Part shown: piece by piece, positions 46,975 to 56,144 of the stretch | Layout of the letters: each line of letters starts with the position of its first letter | How positions within the stretch are numbered: position 1 is the first letter of the stretch | Origin: Methylobacterium amylolyticum | GTDB lineage: Bacteria; Pseudomonadota; Alphaproteobacteria; Rhizobiales; Beijerinckiaceae | Direction: 5' to 3' | Assembly: GCF_030700245.1 (NCBI RefSeq) | Contig: NZ_JAUYZI010000012.1 | Span: 62,001 to 126,000, forward strand | DNA length: 64,000 nt | Position numbers and translations under genes: made by a program | The notes under the pieces: generated by a model | The model's input: only the letters and a program-made list of their open reading frames with translations | The model's database searches: none | Told to the model about the DNA's origin: nothing

Positions 46975-48291
46975 CTACTCCCGCTCGATGCGGATGAGCT
47001 GCGGCGGCTCGGCGAGCAGCCCGTCGCCGCCGATCGCGTCGAGGGCGGCGCGGATGTTGCCCTCGGTGGCGGCGTAGGTGATCAGCACCAGCGGCACCGG
47101 CCGGCCGGAGCGGCCGTGCGGGTCGGGTGCCGCGCCCTCGACCCGGCGCTGGAGGATGCTCTCGATCGAGATCTCGCGCTCGGCCATGCGCTGGGCGACG
47201 CCGGCGGCGACGCCCGGGCGGTCGTGGACCGTCAGGCGGATGTAGTAGCCGCCCTCGTGCCGCTGCATCTCGACCCGCTCGCTCGGGCGCATCCGGGCGG
47301 CGCCGACCCCGAAGGTCGGGCGCACGATCCCGCGGGCCACGTCGGCGATGTCGGCGAACACCGCCGAGGCGGTCGCCTCCCCGCCGGCGCCGGGGCCGAT
47401 CAGCGTCAGCTCGCCCACCGCGTCGGCATCGATGGTCACCGCGTTGGTCACGCCCATCACCTGGGCGATCGCCGAGGATTTGGGCACCATCGTCGGGTGG
47501 ACGCGCTGCTCGATCCCGGCCGCGGTGCCCTGCGCGACGCCCAGCAGCTTGATCCGGTAGCCGAGTTCGTCGGCCATGCGCAGGTCCAGCGGCTGGACCC
47601 GGGAAATGCCCTCGACCGACACGCCCTCGGCGTCGATCCGCGTGCCGAAGGCGAGGCTCGTGAGGATCGCGAGCTTGTGGGCGGTGTCGAAGCCCTCCAC
47701 GTCGAAGGTCGGGTCGGCCTCGGCGTAGCCCAGCGCCTGCGCGTCCTTGAGACAGACCTCGAAGGTCAGGCCCTCGCGCTCCATGCGGCTGAGGATGTAG
47801 TTGCAGGTGCCGTTGAGGATCCCGTAGACGCGCGACACGGCGTTGCCGGCGAGCCCCTCGCGCAGGGCCTTGATCACCGGGATGCCGCCCGCCACCGCCG
47901 CCTCGTAGGCGAGCGCGACGCCCCGTTCCTCGGCGGCCTCGGCGAGCGCCGCCCCGTGGCGGGCGAGCAGGGCCTTGTTGGCGGTCACCACCGGCTTGCC
48001 CGCCCGGAGCGCCGCCTCGACGGTCGCCCGGGCCGGCCCCTCGGCGCCGCCGATCAGCTCCACGACGCAGTCGACGCCCTCCGCGCCCGCCATCGCCGCG
48101 GGGTCGTCGAACCAGTCGATCCCGGCGAGGTCGAGGCCGCGGTCGCGCCCTCGGTCGCGCGAGGAGACGGCGGCGACGCGGATGTCGAGGCCGGCGGCGG
48201 CGAGTGCCGCCCGGCGACGGTCGATCATGCGGACGACGGACGCACCCACGGTGCCGAGCCCGGCGACGCCGAGGCGGAGAGACTGCGACAT
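46975..48291 (-). CDS. hom: Homoserine dehydrogenase
   Basis: 438-residue NAD(P)-dependent enzyme that reduces aspartate semialdehyde to homoserine, the branch to threonine and methionine. N-terminal Rossmann loop GLGTVGASVVRM, VVTANKALLARHG, and the catalytic core GILNGTCNYILSRM and AEADPTFDVEGFDTAHKLAIL. A C-terminal ACT domain (YYIRLTVHDRPGVAAGVAQ, about 350-435) suggests feedback by threonine. The ATG at 48291 is chosen because the core starts there. Confidence 0.97.
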   Translation of the reverse strand: MSQSLRLGVAGLGTVGASVVRMIDRRRAALAAAGLDIRVAAVSSRDRGRDRGLDLAGIDWFDDPAAMAGAEGVDCVVELIGGAEGPARATVEAALRAGKPVVTANKALLARHGAALAEAAEERGVALAYEAAVAGGIPVIKALREGLAGNAVSRVYGILNGTCNYILSRMEREGLTFEVCLKDAQALGYAEADPTFDVEGFDTAHKLAILTSLAFGTRIDAEGVSVEGISRVQPLDLRMADELGYRIKLLGVAQGTAAGIEQRVHPTMVPKSSAIAQVMGVTNAVTIDADAVGELTLIGPGAGGEATASAVFADIADVARGIVRPTFGVGAARMRPSERVEMQRHEGGYYIRLTVHDRPGVAAGVAQRMAEREISIESILQRRVEGAAPDPHGRSGRPVPLVLITYAATEGNIRAALDAIGGDGLLAEPPQLIRIERE

Positions 48292-48389
48292 GGATCCTTC
48301 CGTGGCCGCGGCGACGACCCGTCGGACGGGCGTCCGGAGGCGCCCGCGACGCGGCCCCTCCGTGTTGCGGTGCGCACTTCTGCAACGTT

Positions 48390-49103
48390 TCAGGTGCGCC
48401 CGCAAGAATCCGCCGTGGCGCCGGTTCGGTGGCGCACGGCGGTGGCGACCAGCGCGTAGAGCACCGCGGCGTTCAGCACGTGCCAGAACCCGTGCGTACC
48501 GAACGGGATCGCCGCGCAGGCGGCGCGATCGACCGTGCGCAGGGCGAGCGACACGAGGAACAGGGCCGCGATTCCGGCGAGCCGCAGGGCCGTCGTCCGG
48601 CGCAGGCCCGCCGGATCGGGCCGGACGAGGAGCGCGGCAGTGACCCCGGCGAGGGCCAGGGCGGCGGGCAGATAGTCGAGCGAGCCGTTGGTGAGGCGCG
48701 CCAGGGGCAGGCCGGTGGCCGCCTCCAGCACCGGCGTCAGCCCGAGGTCGATGGCGGCGAAAGCGACGGTGAGCGGAGTCGCTGCGAGCCACGACAGGTC
48801 CAGGAAGCGGCGCAGGGCGAGGAGGACGTAGGCGACGACGAAGGCGGCGATCGGCACCACGTCGGCGAGCATCGCCCAGAACACCGCCAGGGTGTGGAAC
48901 AGGAACGAGCCGAACCCGACGACGGCGACGAGGCCGGCGAGCGCCAGGGCGGCCGGATCCCGCGCGGCCCGGGCCCGGAGCGCCGCCGCCGCGGCGGCCA
49001 CGAGGAACGCGGCGTTCGAGACCGCCCCGAACGGCTCGGCCCAGAAGCCGCCGTCGCCACGCTCGCAATAGGCGCGGATCGGCTCGACCCAGTCGATCGC
49101 CAA
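48390..49103 (-). CDS. Alkaline-ceramidase-like (CREST family) membrane protein
   Basis: About 237 residues with about seven membrane helices. Conserved residues match the alkaline ceramidase/CREST pattern: WAEPFGAVSNAAFL, FGSFLFHTLAVFWAMLADVVPI (Ser-His-Asp) and THGFWHVLNAAVLY (paired His). The fold suggests a zinc-dependent membrane hydrolase; activity on ceramide or N-acyl lipids is not proven for bacterial members. No ATG is available; TTG at 49103 has GGAGGG eight bases upstream and gives LAIDWVEPI. It is divergent from xthA, with an 89-nt spacer. Confidence 0.85.
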   Translation of the reverse strand: MAIDWVEPIRAYCERGDGGFWAEPFGAVSNAAFLVAAAAAALRARAARDPAALALAGLVAVVGFGSFLFHTLAVFWAMLADVVPIAAFVVAYVLLALRRFLDLSWLAATPLTVAFAAIDLGLTPVLEAATGLPLARLTNGSLDYLPAALALAGVTAALLVRPDPAGLRRTTALRLAGIAALFLVSLALRTVDRAACAAIPFGTHGFWHVLNAAVLYALVATAVRHRTGATADSCGRT

Positions 49104-49192
49104 AACCCGCGCCCTCCGCCCCGTCCCCGCCGGCCGCGTCTTGTCAGCCGGGCGCGAAGATCGGATGACGGCCGCGGGCACGGACGGGATCG

Positions 49193-49987
49193 ATGCGGAT
49201 CACCACCTGGAACGTCAACTCGATCAAGCAGCGGGTCGGGCACCTCACCGCCTTCCTCGACGAGGCGCGACCGGACGTGGTCTGCCTGCAAGAGCTGAAG
49301 TGCCAGGACGAGGCTTTTCCCCGCGCCGAGGTCGAGGCATCGGGCTACGCGGTCGAGACCCTGGGGCAGAAGGCCTATAACGGCGTGGCGCTGCTGGTGC
49401 GGGCGCCGCTCACGATCAGCGAGATCCGCCGCGGCCTGCCGGGGGACGGCGAGGACGTCCAGGCCCGCTACATCGAGGCGCTGGTCTCCGGCGCGGATAC
49501 GGCGCCGGTGCGAGTCGCCTCGATCTACCTGCCGAACGGCAACCCCGTCGACAGCCCGAAATACCCCTACAAGCTCGCCTTCCTGGAGCGGCTGCGGCTT
49601 CATGCCAGGAACCTGATGCGGGCGGAGACCGCGCTGGTGCTCGCGGGCGACTACAACGTCATCCCCGAACCCTCGGACGCCGCCGACCCGGAGGCGTGGC
49701 GGGGCGACGCTCTGTTCCTCCCGCAATCGCGGGCGGCGTTCCGGGCGCTGCTGGCGGAGGGCCTGACCGACGGGCTGCGCGCCTGCGACCCGCGCGACGG
49801 GCTCTACACCTTCTGGGACTATCAGGCCGGGTGCTGGCCGCGGAACTTCGGCATCCGCATCGACCACCTGCTGCTGTCGCCGCAGGCCGCCGACCGGCTG
49901 GTCTCGGCCTCGGTGCAGAAACACCTGCGCGGCCTCGACAAGCCGTCCGACCACGTGCCGGTGACGGTGGAGCTGAGCGCGGGGTAA
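49193..49987 (+). CDS. xthA: Exodeoxyribonuclease III
   Basis: 264-residue AP endonuclease/3'-exonuclease for base-excision repair. Full EEP fold: MRITTWNVNSIKQRVGHL, VVCLQELKCQDEAFP (Glu metal ligand), KAYNGVALLVR, VLAGDYNVIP and the C-terminal RIDHLLLSP with PSDHVPVTVEL. Length and motifs fit the Xth family, more ExoIII than APE1. It is followed after 29 nt by the GST gene on the same strand. Confidence 0.96.
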   Translation: MRITTWNVNSIKQRVGHLTAFLDEARPDVVCLQELKCQDEAFPRAEVEASGYAVETLGQKAYNGVALLVRAPLTISEIRRGLPGDGEDVQARYIEALVSGADTAPVRVASIYLPNGNPVDSPKYPYKLAFLERLRLHARNLMRAETALVLAGDYNVIPEPSDAADPEAWRGDALFLPQSRAAFRALLAEGLTDGLRACDPRDGLYTFWDYQAGCWPRNFGIRIDHLLLSPQAADRLVSASVQKHLRGLDKPSDHVPVTVELSAG

Positions 49988-50016
49988 GCTCGCCCGAAAT
50001 CGTGGGAGGGCTCATC

Positions 50017-50640
50017 GTGATCGTCTACGGCACCAGCGTCTCGCCGTTCGTCCGCAAGGTCCTGGTCGCGCTCGCGGAGAAGGGCGTCGCCTACGAGCAC
50101 CGGCCGGTGGCGCCGCAGGCCAAGGACCTGGAGTTCCGGGCCGCGAGCCCGACCGGCAAGGTGCCGGCGATCGAGGACGAGGGCTTCCGGCTCGCCGATT
50201 CCAGCGCCATCCTGCACTACATCGAGGCCGTGCATCCTGAGCCTTCGCTGATCCCGTCCGGCGCCCGCGACCGCGCCCGGGCGGTGTGGTTCGACGAGTA
50301 CGCCGACGGCGAGTGCTTCCCGCGGATGGTCGTCCCGTTCGTCGAACGCTTCCTCAAGCCGCGCCTGTACAAGGTCGCCGGCGACGACGCGCTCGCCCAG
50401 CGCACGATCGACGAGGGCTTTCCGCCGCTGTTCGATTACCTCGAAGGGCAGATCGACGGGCCCTACCTCGTCGGCGGCGCCTTCAGCATCGCCGACATCG
50501 CGGTGGCGTCGCCGTTCCACAATCTGCGGCTGGTGAAGTTCGCTCCCGACGCCGAGCGCTGGCCGCGTCTGGCCGCCTGGGTGAGCGCGACGCTGGAGCG
50601 CCCCTCCTTCGTGGCGGCCATCGCCGCGGCGAAGGCGTAA
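50017..50640 (+). CDS. Glutathione S-transferase family protein
   Basis: 207 residues. Thioredoxin-fold N-domain: YGTSVSPFVRKVLVALAEKGV (catalytic Ser region), GKVPAIEDEGFRLADSSAIL (glutathione-binding motif VP...SSAI). The all-helical C-domain has YLVGGAFSIADIAVASPF, the usual N-cap box. Start: GTG at 50017 after GGGAGGG. It is probably cotranscribed with xthA. The substrate is unknown. Confidence 0.93.
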   Translation: MIVYGTSVSPFVRKVLVALAEKGVAYEHRPVAPQAKDLEFRAASPTGKVPAIEDEGFRLADSSAILHYIEAVHPEPSLIPSGARDRARAVWFDEYADGECFPRMVVPFVERFLKPRLYKVAGDDALAQRTIDEGFPPLFDYLEGQIDGPYLVGGAFSIADIAVASPFHNLRLVKFAPDAERWPRLAAWVSATLERPSFVAAIAAAKA

Positions 50641-50677
50641 ACGGGGTCGTGGTCGGAGCGCTCGGCGCCGACCTCGT

Positions 50678-50771
50678 CGTCATCGCGAGCCGCAGGCGAA
50701 GCGAGCCAGGGCAGCGCGCGTTCTGAGGAGGCGGCGCTACCATAGGTTGCTTCGCTGCGCTGGCAAGGACG
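50678..50771. repeat. Palindromic intergenic repeat, family A, copy 3
   Basis: A 94-bp element between gst and exoR (convergent ends), in the same orientation as copy 2. It begins CGTCATCGCGAGCCGC and ends CGCTGGCAAGGACG. The sequence AACGGTATCAG at 50802-50812, 30 nt past the right edge, matches the flank of copies 2 and 4 and overlaps the last codon of exoR. Confidence 0.83.
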
Positions 50772-50808
50772 GGCGGAGACGATCACGGCCCTTCGACCGC
50801 CAACGGTA

Positions 50809-51696
50809 TCAGTTCCGCCGCCGGATCGAGCCCACCGTCTGGAGCTGCGCCTGCGCCTCGGCCCGGTCGTCCGCGCTGGCGACCGCCCAGTTCTTGTCGT
50901 AGAGGGCGACGATCCAGTCGTCCTTGCGGCCCTCGACGCCCTCGCGGGCGAGCGACAGCCACATCAGGCCGCGCACCCGCTGGGGCTGCACCCCTGAGCC
51001 GTTGACGAGCATGTCGCCGAGCAGCGCCTGGGCCGGGCGATGGCCCTTCTCGGCGGCGAGGTTGAACCAGCGCGCCGCCTGCCGCGGATCGGCATCGACG
51101 CCGTTGCCGTCGAGGTAGAGCCGGGCGAGATTGTACTGCGCGTTGGGGTCGCCGTAATACGAGGCGGCGTAGTTGAACATGTCGTAGGCGCGCTCGGCGT
51201 TCGGGCGCACGTAGGTGCCCTTGATCCCCTCCAGGAAGTAGGTGCCGAGCGCCGTGAAGGCGCTGCCGGTGACCGCGGCGTTCTGCGGGTCCGGCCCCTC
51301 GTCGGTGCTGGCGTCGGCGATCCGCGAGAAGAACTCGAACGCCTTGAGGTCGTCGTGGGGCACGCCGTCGCCCTCGGCGTACATGCGGCCGAGCTTCCAC
51401 AGGGCCAGCGCGTGGCCCTGGCCGGCGGCGTATTCGAGCGCGCGGGCGGCGCCCTGCTTGTCGCCCGCGTTGTACTCGCGCACGCCCGCGCGCAGGGCGT
51501 CCTTGGCCGAGCGGTAGGCCTTCTCCGCCACTGGCATCGGCACGGCCACCCGCACGCCTGCGTCGAGGGCCCGCGACGGGCCGCCCGAGAGGGCGAGCAG
51601 GGCGAGCGCCCCGGCCGCGGCGAGGCCCGCGCGGAGCCGGCCGGGAGCGGCCCCGGCCGGCCTGCGCCGGCTGAGGACGGTCCTAGATGTCCGCAT
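50809..51696 (-). CDS. exoR: ExoR-like periplasmic Sel1-repeat protein
   Basis: 295 residues. An N-terminal signal or membrane segment (AGLAAAGALALLALSGGPSRA) is followed by Sel1/TPR-like repeats: ALWKLGRMYAEGDGVPHDDLKAF, YNLARLYLDGNGVDADPRQAARW, ALLGDMLVNGSGVQPQRVRG. The layout and the sequence AxMYAxGDGV...FEAFxxxS match rhizobial ExoR, the periplasmic inhibitor of the ExoS-ChvI system. That match is by recalled family sequence. No exoS/chvI gene is in the window. The start overlaps the end of ilvD by 14 nt, so translation may be coupled. Confidence 0.75.
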   Translation of the reverse strand: MRTSRTVLSRRRPAGAAPGRLRAGLAAAGALALLALSGGPSRALDAGVRVAVPMPVAEKAYRSAKDALRAGVREYNAGDKQGAARALEYAAGQGHALALWKLGRMYAEGDGVPHDDLKAFEFFSRIADASTDEGPDPQNAAVTGSAFTALGTYFLEGIKGTYVRPNAERAYDMFNYAASYYGDPNAQYNLARLYLDGNGVDADPRQAARWFNLAAEKGHRPAQALLGDMLVNGSGVQPQRVRGLMWLSLAREGVEGRKDDWIVALYDKNWAVASADDRAEAQAQLQTVGSIRRRN

Positions 51697-53413
51697 AGCT
51701 CTGCGTCTCCTGGGCGCCCCCCGGGTGGGTGACGGCGCCGTACAAGGCGGGGCCGACGCCCTGCGCGTACTTCCAGAGATAGCCCGAGGTCGCGCTGTTG
51801 CCCCGCGGCGCCCAGGCCTTGCGGCGCTCGGCGAGCTCCGCGTCGGACAGGGCGACGGTCAGCGTGCCATCGATGGCGTTGAGGGTGATCATGTCGCCGT
51901 CGCGCAGCAGCCCGATCGGGCCGCCGACCGCCGCCTCCGGCCCGACATGGCCGACGCAGAAGCCGCGGGTGGCGCCGGAGAAGCGCCCGTCGGTGATCAG
52001 GGCGACCTTCTCGCCCATGCCCTGGCCGTAGAGCGCCGCCGTGGTCGACAGCATCTCGCGCATGCCGGGGCCGCCGCGCGGACCCTCGTAGCGGATGACG
52101 AGGACGTCGCCCTCCTTGTAGGACCGCGACTGCACGGCCGCGAAGCACGCCTCCTCGCCGTCGAACACCCGGGCCGGGCCGGTGAAGACCTGGCGCTCCT
52201 GCGGGATGCCGGCGACCTTCACGATCGCGCCCTCGGGGGCGAGGTTGCCCTTGAGGCCGACGACGCCGCCGGTCGGGGTGATCGGCTGATCGGCCTGGCG
52301 CACCACGTCCTGGTCCGGGTTCCAGGCGACCTTCTCGAGGTTCTCGGCGATGGTCCGGCCGGTCACGGTGAGGCAGTCGCCGTGCAGGTAGCCGTGGTCC
52401 AGCAGCGTCTTCATCAGCAGCGGGATGCCGCCGACCTCGAACATGTCCTTGGCGACGTAGCGCCCGCCCGGCTTGAGATCCGCGATGTAGGGCGTGCGCC
52501 GGAAGATCTCGGCCACGTCGAACAGGGTGAACTCGATGCCGCACTCGTGGGCGATGGCCGGCAGGTGCAGCGCCGCGTTGGTCGAGCCGCCGGAGGCCGC
52601 CACCGTGGCGGCGGCGTTCTCCAGCGCCTTGCGGGTGACGATGTCGCGCGGGCGGATCCGCTTGGCGAGCAGCTCCATCACCTTCTCGCCCGCGGTGGCG
52701 CAGAACTTGTCGCGGATCTCGTAGGGCGCCGGGGCGCCGGCCGAGTAGGGCAGCGCGAGGCCGATCGCCTCGGAGACGGTCGCCATGGTGTTGGCGGTGA
52801 ACTGCGCGCCGCACGCGCCGGCCGAGGGGCAGGCGACCTGCTCCAGCTCGTCGAGGTCTTCCAGGCTCATGTCGCCGACCGCGACCTTGCCGACCGCCTC
52901 GAACAGGTCCTGCACGGTCACCGGCTTGCCGCGGAACGAGCCGGGCAGGATCGAGCCGCCGTAGATGAAGATCGACGGCACGTTGAGGCGCACCATCGCC
53001 ATCATCATGCCCGGCAGCGACTTGTCGCAGCCGGCGAGGCCGACGAGGGCGTCGTAGGCGTGGCCGCGCATGGTCAGCTCGACCGAGTCGGCGATGACCT
53101 CGCGGGACGGCAGCGAGGCGCGCATGCCGCTGTGGCCCATGGCGATGCCGTCGGTGACGGTGATGGTGCAGAACTCGCGCGGCGTGCCGCTGGCGGCGGC
53201 CACGCCCTTCTTCACCGCCTGCGCCTGGCGCATCAGCGAAATATTGCAGGGGGCGGCCTCGTTCCAGCACGAGGCGACGCCGACGAGCGGCTGGTGGATC
53301 TGCTCGCGGGTCAGGCCCATCGCGTAGAGGTACGAGCGGTGGGGCGCGCGGTCGGGCCCCTCGGTGACGTGGCGGCTCGGCAGCTTCGACTTGTCGTTCA
53401 CACGCGCGTCCAT
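51683..53413 (-). CDS. ilvD: Dihydroxyacid dehydratase
   Basis: 576-residue Fe-S enzyme dehydrating 2,3-dihydroxy-3-methylbutanoate or -pentanoate, the third step of valine/isoleucine synthesis. The motifs GVASCWNEAAPCNISLM, GLAGCDKSLPGMMMAM and CPSAGACGAQFTANTM contain the cluster cysteines. TDGRFSGATRGFCVGHVGPEAA is the active-site segment. The ATG at 53413 gives MDARVNDKSKLPSRHVTEGP. An exoR-like gene overlaps its 3' end on the same strand. Confidence 0.97.
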   Translation of the reverse strand: MDARVNDKSKLPSRHVTEGPDRAPHRSYLYAMGLTREQIHQPLVGVASCWNEAAPCNISLMRQAQAVKKGVAAASGTPREFCTITVTDGIAMGHSGMRASLPSREVIADSVELTMRGHAYDALVGLAGCDKSLPGMMMAMVRLNVPSIFIYGGSILPGSFRGKPVTVQDLFEAVGKVAVGDMSLEDLDELEQVACPSAGACGAQFTANTMATVSEAIGLALPYSAGAPAPYEIRDKFCATAGEKVMELLAKRIRPRDIVTRKALENAAATVAASGGSTNAALHLPAIAHECGIEFTLFDVAEIFRRTPYIADLKPGGRYVAKDMFEVGGIPLLMKTLLDHGYLHGDCLTVTGRTIAENLEKVAWNPDQDVVRQADQPITPTGGVVGLKGNLAPEGAIVKVAGIPQERQVFTGPARVFDGEEACFAAVQSRSYKEGDVLVIRYEGPRGGPGMREMLSTTAALYGQGMGEKVALITDGRFSGATRGFCVGHVGPEAAVGGPIGLLRDGDMITLNAIDGTLTVALSDAELAERRKAWAPRGNSATSGYLWKYAQGVGPALYGAVTHPGGAQETQSYADI

Positions 53414-53697
53414 GACCAAATTTCCGAGTCTGCGCCCCACACCTCCGGAAGGTATGGACGACCGCAGCGCATCGCCAATCGCGATGCGCCGGAGGGCCCG
53501 TCCGCGCTGCCGGAATGATCTCGATCCCGCACGGTAAGGCGTTGGTGAACCTGCCGTTTACCGCGGTTGCTGAGGTGGGCTCGGACTATGGCGGGATCGC
53601 GGCGTCGGCGCGCTGGACTCGGGGCAGCGCCGGGATGGTTTTACGGTGTTGCGACCTCGCCACAGCCACGCTTGCGGCCCGTCCGGCGGGCGCGCGC

Positions 53698-54489
53698 TCA
53701 CGCGCGGGACGCATCCTCGACCGCCGCCGCGGTCCCACCGGAGGCGAGCGCCCGGTCGCTCTCGTCCTTCAGGCGCACGCCGGTCAGGCCGAGCGCCAGC
53801 GCCCGCTCCAGAAGCCACGCCAGCCGGAACGCGGCGCGGTCGTGGGTCAGCCCGGCGGCGCGGACGTTGGAGATGCAGTTCCGTTCCGCATCGGAGCGCC
53901 CGACCCGGGGGGCGAGGGTCAGGTAGATCCCGAGGCTGTCGGGCGAGGACAGGCCCGGCCGCTCGCCGATCAGCACCGCCACCGCCCGGGCCCGCAGGGC
54001 CGCGCCGATCTCGTCGCCGAGCGCCACCCGCGCCTGCGCCGCCACCACCACCGGCGCGAGGCGCCAGCCCGCCCGCTCGGCGTGCGGCGCGAACGCGGCC
54101 AGCAGGGGCGCCGCCCCCTCGTGCACCGCCCGCGCCGACAGGCCGTCGGCCACGACCAGGGCGAGGTCGGCGCCGCCCTCCGACGCCTCCAGGGCGGCGC
54201 GGTCCTCCGGGGCGAGGCGGCGGCCGAGATCGGGCCGGCGCAGGTAGCTCGCCCGGTCCGGCGCGCGGGACGCGGCCCGCAGCGTCCCGAGGCCCAGGGC
54301 CCCGATCGCCTCAGCGACCGCGTCGGCGTCCATCGGCGTGTGGACCGCGTCCCGGGCCTGGGCGTGGTCGAGTCCGAAGCGCAGCACCGCCCGCGTCGGC
54401 AGGAAACTGCCGGCCCGGCCGAGGCCGATTCGGGCGGGGGTGAGGCCGGCGAGGCGGGCCCAGATTTTTTGGGGATCGTCCGTTTCCAT
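53698..54489 (-). CDS. eutC: Ethanolamine ammonia-lyase small subunit
   Basis: 263-residue subunit of the adenosylcobalamin enzyme that splits ethanolamine into acetaldehyde and ammonia. Motifs: RIGLGRAGSFLPTRAVLRFGLDHAQARDAVHTP, DLALVVADGLSARAVHEGA, LIGERPGLSSPDSLGIYLTL and RNCISNVRAAGL. It lies downstream of eutB, separated by 238 nt of palindromic repeat. No eutA, shell or B12 gene is nearby. Confidence 0.96.
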   Translation of the reverse strand: METDDPQKIWARLAGLTPARIGLGRAGSFLPTRAVLRFGLDHAQARDAVHTPMDADAVAEAIGALGLGTLRAASRAPDRASYLRRPDLGRRLAPEDRAALEASEGGADLALVVADGLSARAVHEGAAPLLAAFAPHAERAGWRLAPVVVAAQARVALGDEIGAALRARAVAVLIGERPGLSSPDSLGIYLTLAPRVGRSDAERNCISNVRAAGLTHDRAAFRLAWLLERALALGLTGVRLKDESDRALASGGTAAAVEDASRA

Positions 54490-54536
54490 CACCGGGACGC
54501 TCCGCGTGCAGGCGGAGCGGCGGCATGTGCGCATCC

Positions 54537-54699
54537 CCCTCCCCCCTCTGCGGGGGAGGGTCCCCTGCGCAGCAGGGGGGGAGAGGGGCAGCGCGACGAG
54601 GGCGGGTTTGGTCTCCGGCGCGACGTCTCCGGCACCGCCGCTCCCCTCTCCCGACCCTCGCTGACGCGAGGGCCACCCTCCCCCGCAGAGGGGGGAGGG
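54537..54699. repeat. Nested palindrome between eutB and eutC
   Basis: Two perfect 25-bp arms (54537-54561 and 54675-54699) frame a 113-bp core. The core contains two further hairpins: CCCCTGC-GCA-GCAGGGG at 54562-54578 and CCCTCGC-TGAC-GCGAGGG at about 54655-54672. It is an RNA- or DNA-level cruciform. It interrupts the eutB-eutC operon without a gene. Related CTCTCCCC elements occur elsewhere (39354). Confidence 0.85.
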
Positions 54700-54727
54700 A
54701 GAGGCGGAATGCTGGGCTCGTTCGCCC

Positions 54728-56110
54728 TCACGCCGCGAGCCCCGGCGCCGAGCCGAGGAGCGGCAGCCCGGCCGGGCCCGGCAGCAGCGCGCCCTGCCCG
54801 TCGGTGAGCCCGATCCCCTGGAGCCACGCCTCGAATTCCGGTGCGCGCTTCAGGCCCAGCACCTCGCGCAGGTACAGGGCGTCGTGGAACGAGGTGGACT
54901 GGTAGTTCAGCATCACGTCGTCGGCGCCGGGCACGCCCATGATGTAGGTGCAGCCGGCCGCGCCGAGCAGCGTCAGCAGGGTGTCCATGTCGTCCTGATC
55001 GGCCTCGGCGTGGTTGGTGTAGCAGACGTCGACGCCGAGCGGCACGCCCATCAGCTTGCCGCAGAAATGGTCCTCCAGCCCCGCCCGGATGATCTCCTTG
55101 CCATCGTAGAGGTATTCCGGGCCGATGAAGCCGACCACGGTGTTGACCAGCAGCGGCCGGAAGACGCGGGCCACCGCGTAGGCGCGCGCCTCAAGCGTCT
55201 GCTGGTCGATGCCGTGATGCGCGTCCGCCGAGAGCGCCGAGCCCTGGCCGGTCTCGAAATACAGGCCGTTGTCGCCGAGCGTGCCGCGTTTCAGCGCCAG
55301 CATCGCCTCGTGCGCTTCCTTGAGCACGGAGAGGGTCACGCCGAAGCTCGCGTTGGCGGCCTGCGTGCCGGCGATCGACTGGAACACGAGGTCGACCGGC
55401 AGGCCCCGCTCCATCGCCTCCAGCGTCGTGGTGACGTGGGTGAGCACGCAGCCTTGGGTCGGGATCGCGTGCCGCTGGATCATCTCGTCGAGGAGATGCA
55501 GCAGGTCGCCCAGCGCCTGCACCGAGTCCGAGGCCGGGTTGATGCCGATCACCGCGTCGCCGCAGCCGAGGCTCAGGCCGTCGAGGATCGCGGCGGTGAT
55601 GCCGGCCGGATCGTCGGTCGGGTGGTTGGGCTGGAGGCGCACCGCGAGCGTGCCGGGCAGGCCGATCGTGTTGCGGAACCGGGTGACGATCCGGGCCTTG
55701 CGGGCGACCGCGATCAGGTCCTGGTTGCGCATGATCTTCGACACCGCCGCCGCGATCTCGGGCGTCACCGCCGGGGCGATGCGCGCGAGCGTCCCGGAGG
55801 AGGCGGTGAGCAGGAATTCGCGGAAGTCGCCGACCGTGAGATGCCCGATCTCGGCGAAGGCGTTCGCATCGTGGGTGTCGAGGATCAGACGGGTGACGTC
55901 GTCGGCCTCGTAGGGGATCAGCGGCCGCGCCAGGATCTCGGCGATCGGCACCTCCGCGAGGCACCACTTGGCGGCGGCATTCTCCTCCGCGGATTCGGCG
56001 GCGAGCCCCGCCAGCCGGTCGCCGGAGCGGACCGGCGTCGCCTTCGCCATCAGCGCGGCGAGATCGGCGAAGACGTGGGTGCGGGGGCCGACGACGTGGC
56101 GGTAGGCCAT
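54728..56110 (-). CDS. eutB: Ethanolamine ammonia-lyase large subunit
   Basis: 460-residue catalytic subunit (adenosylcobalamin TIM barrel). Motifs: TRFRNTIGLPGTLAVRLQPNHPTDDP, GCGDAVIGINPASDS, VVGFIGPEYLYDGKEIIRAGLEDHF, YTNHAEADQDDM. Substrate-binding residues of the family appear intact. It starts with ATG at 56110, and a pair of direct repeats lies just upstream. eutC follows after a 238-nt repeat-filled spacer. Confidence 0.97.
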   Translation of the reverse strand: MAYRHVVGPRTHVFADLAALMAKATPVRSGDRLAGLAAESAEENAAAKWCLAEVPIAEILARPLIPYEADDVTRLILDTHDANAFAEIGHLTVGDFREFLLTASSGTLARIAPAVTPEIAAAVSKIMRNQDLIAVARKARIVTRFRNTIGLPGTLAVRLQPNHPTDDPAGITAAILDGLSLGCGDAVIGINPASDSVQALGDLLHLLDEMIQRHAIPTQGCVLTHVTTTLEAMERGLPVDLVFQSIAGTQAANASFGVTLSVLKEAHEAMLALKRGTLGDNGLYFETGQGSALSADAHHGIDQQTLEARAYAVARVFRPLLVNTVVGFIGPEYLYDGKEIIRAGLEDHFCGKLMGVPLGVDVCYTNHAEADQDDMDTLLTLLGAAGCTYIMGVPGADDVMLNYQSTSFHDALYLREVLGLKRAPEFEAWLQGIGLTDGQGALLPGPAGLPLLGSAPGLAA

Positions 56111-56144
56111 GCGGAATCCCGGGCTGGTATCGCGGGATCAGGGT

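Noticed and set aside
46921..48459. 512-codon frame opposite hom
   Set aside because: Shadow of hom; the true gene has clear motifs on the other strand.
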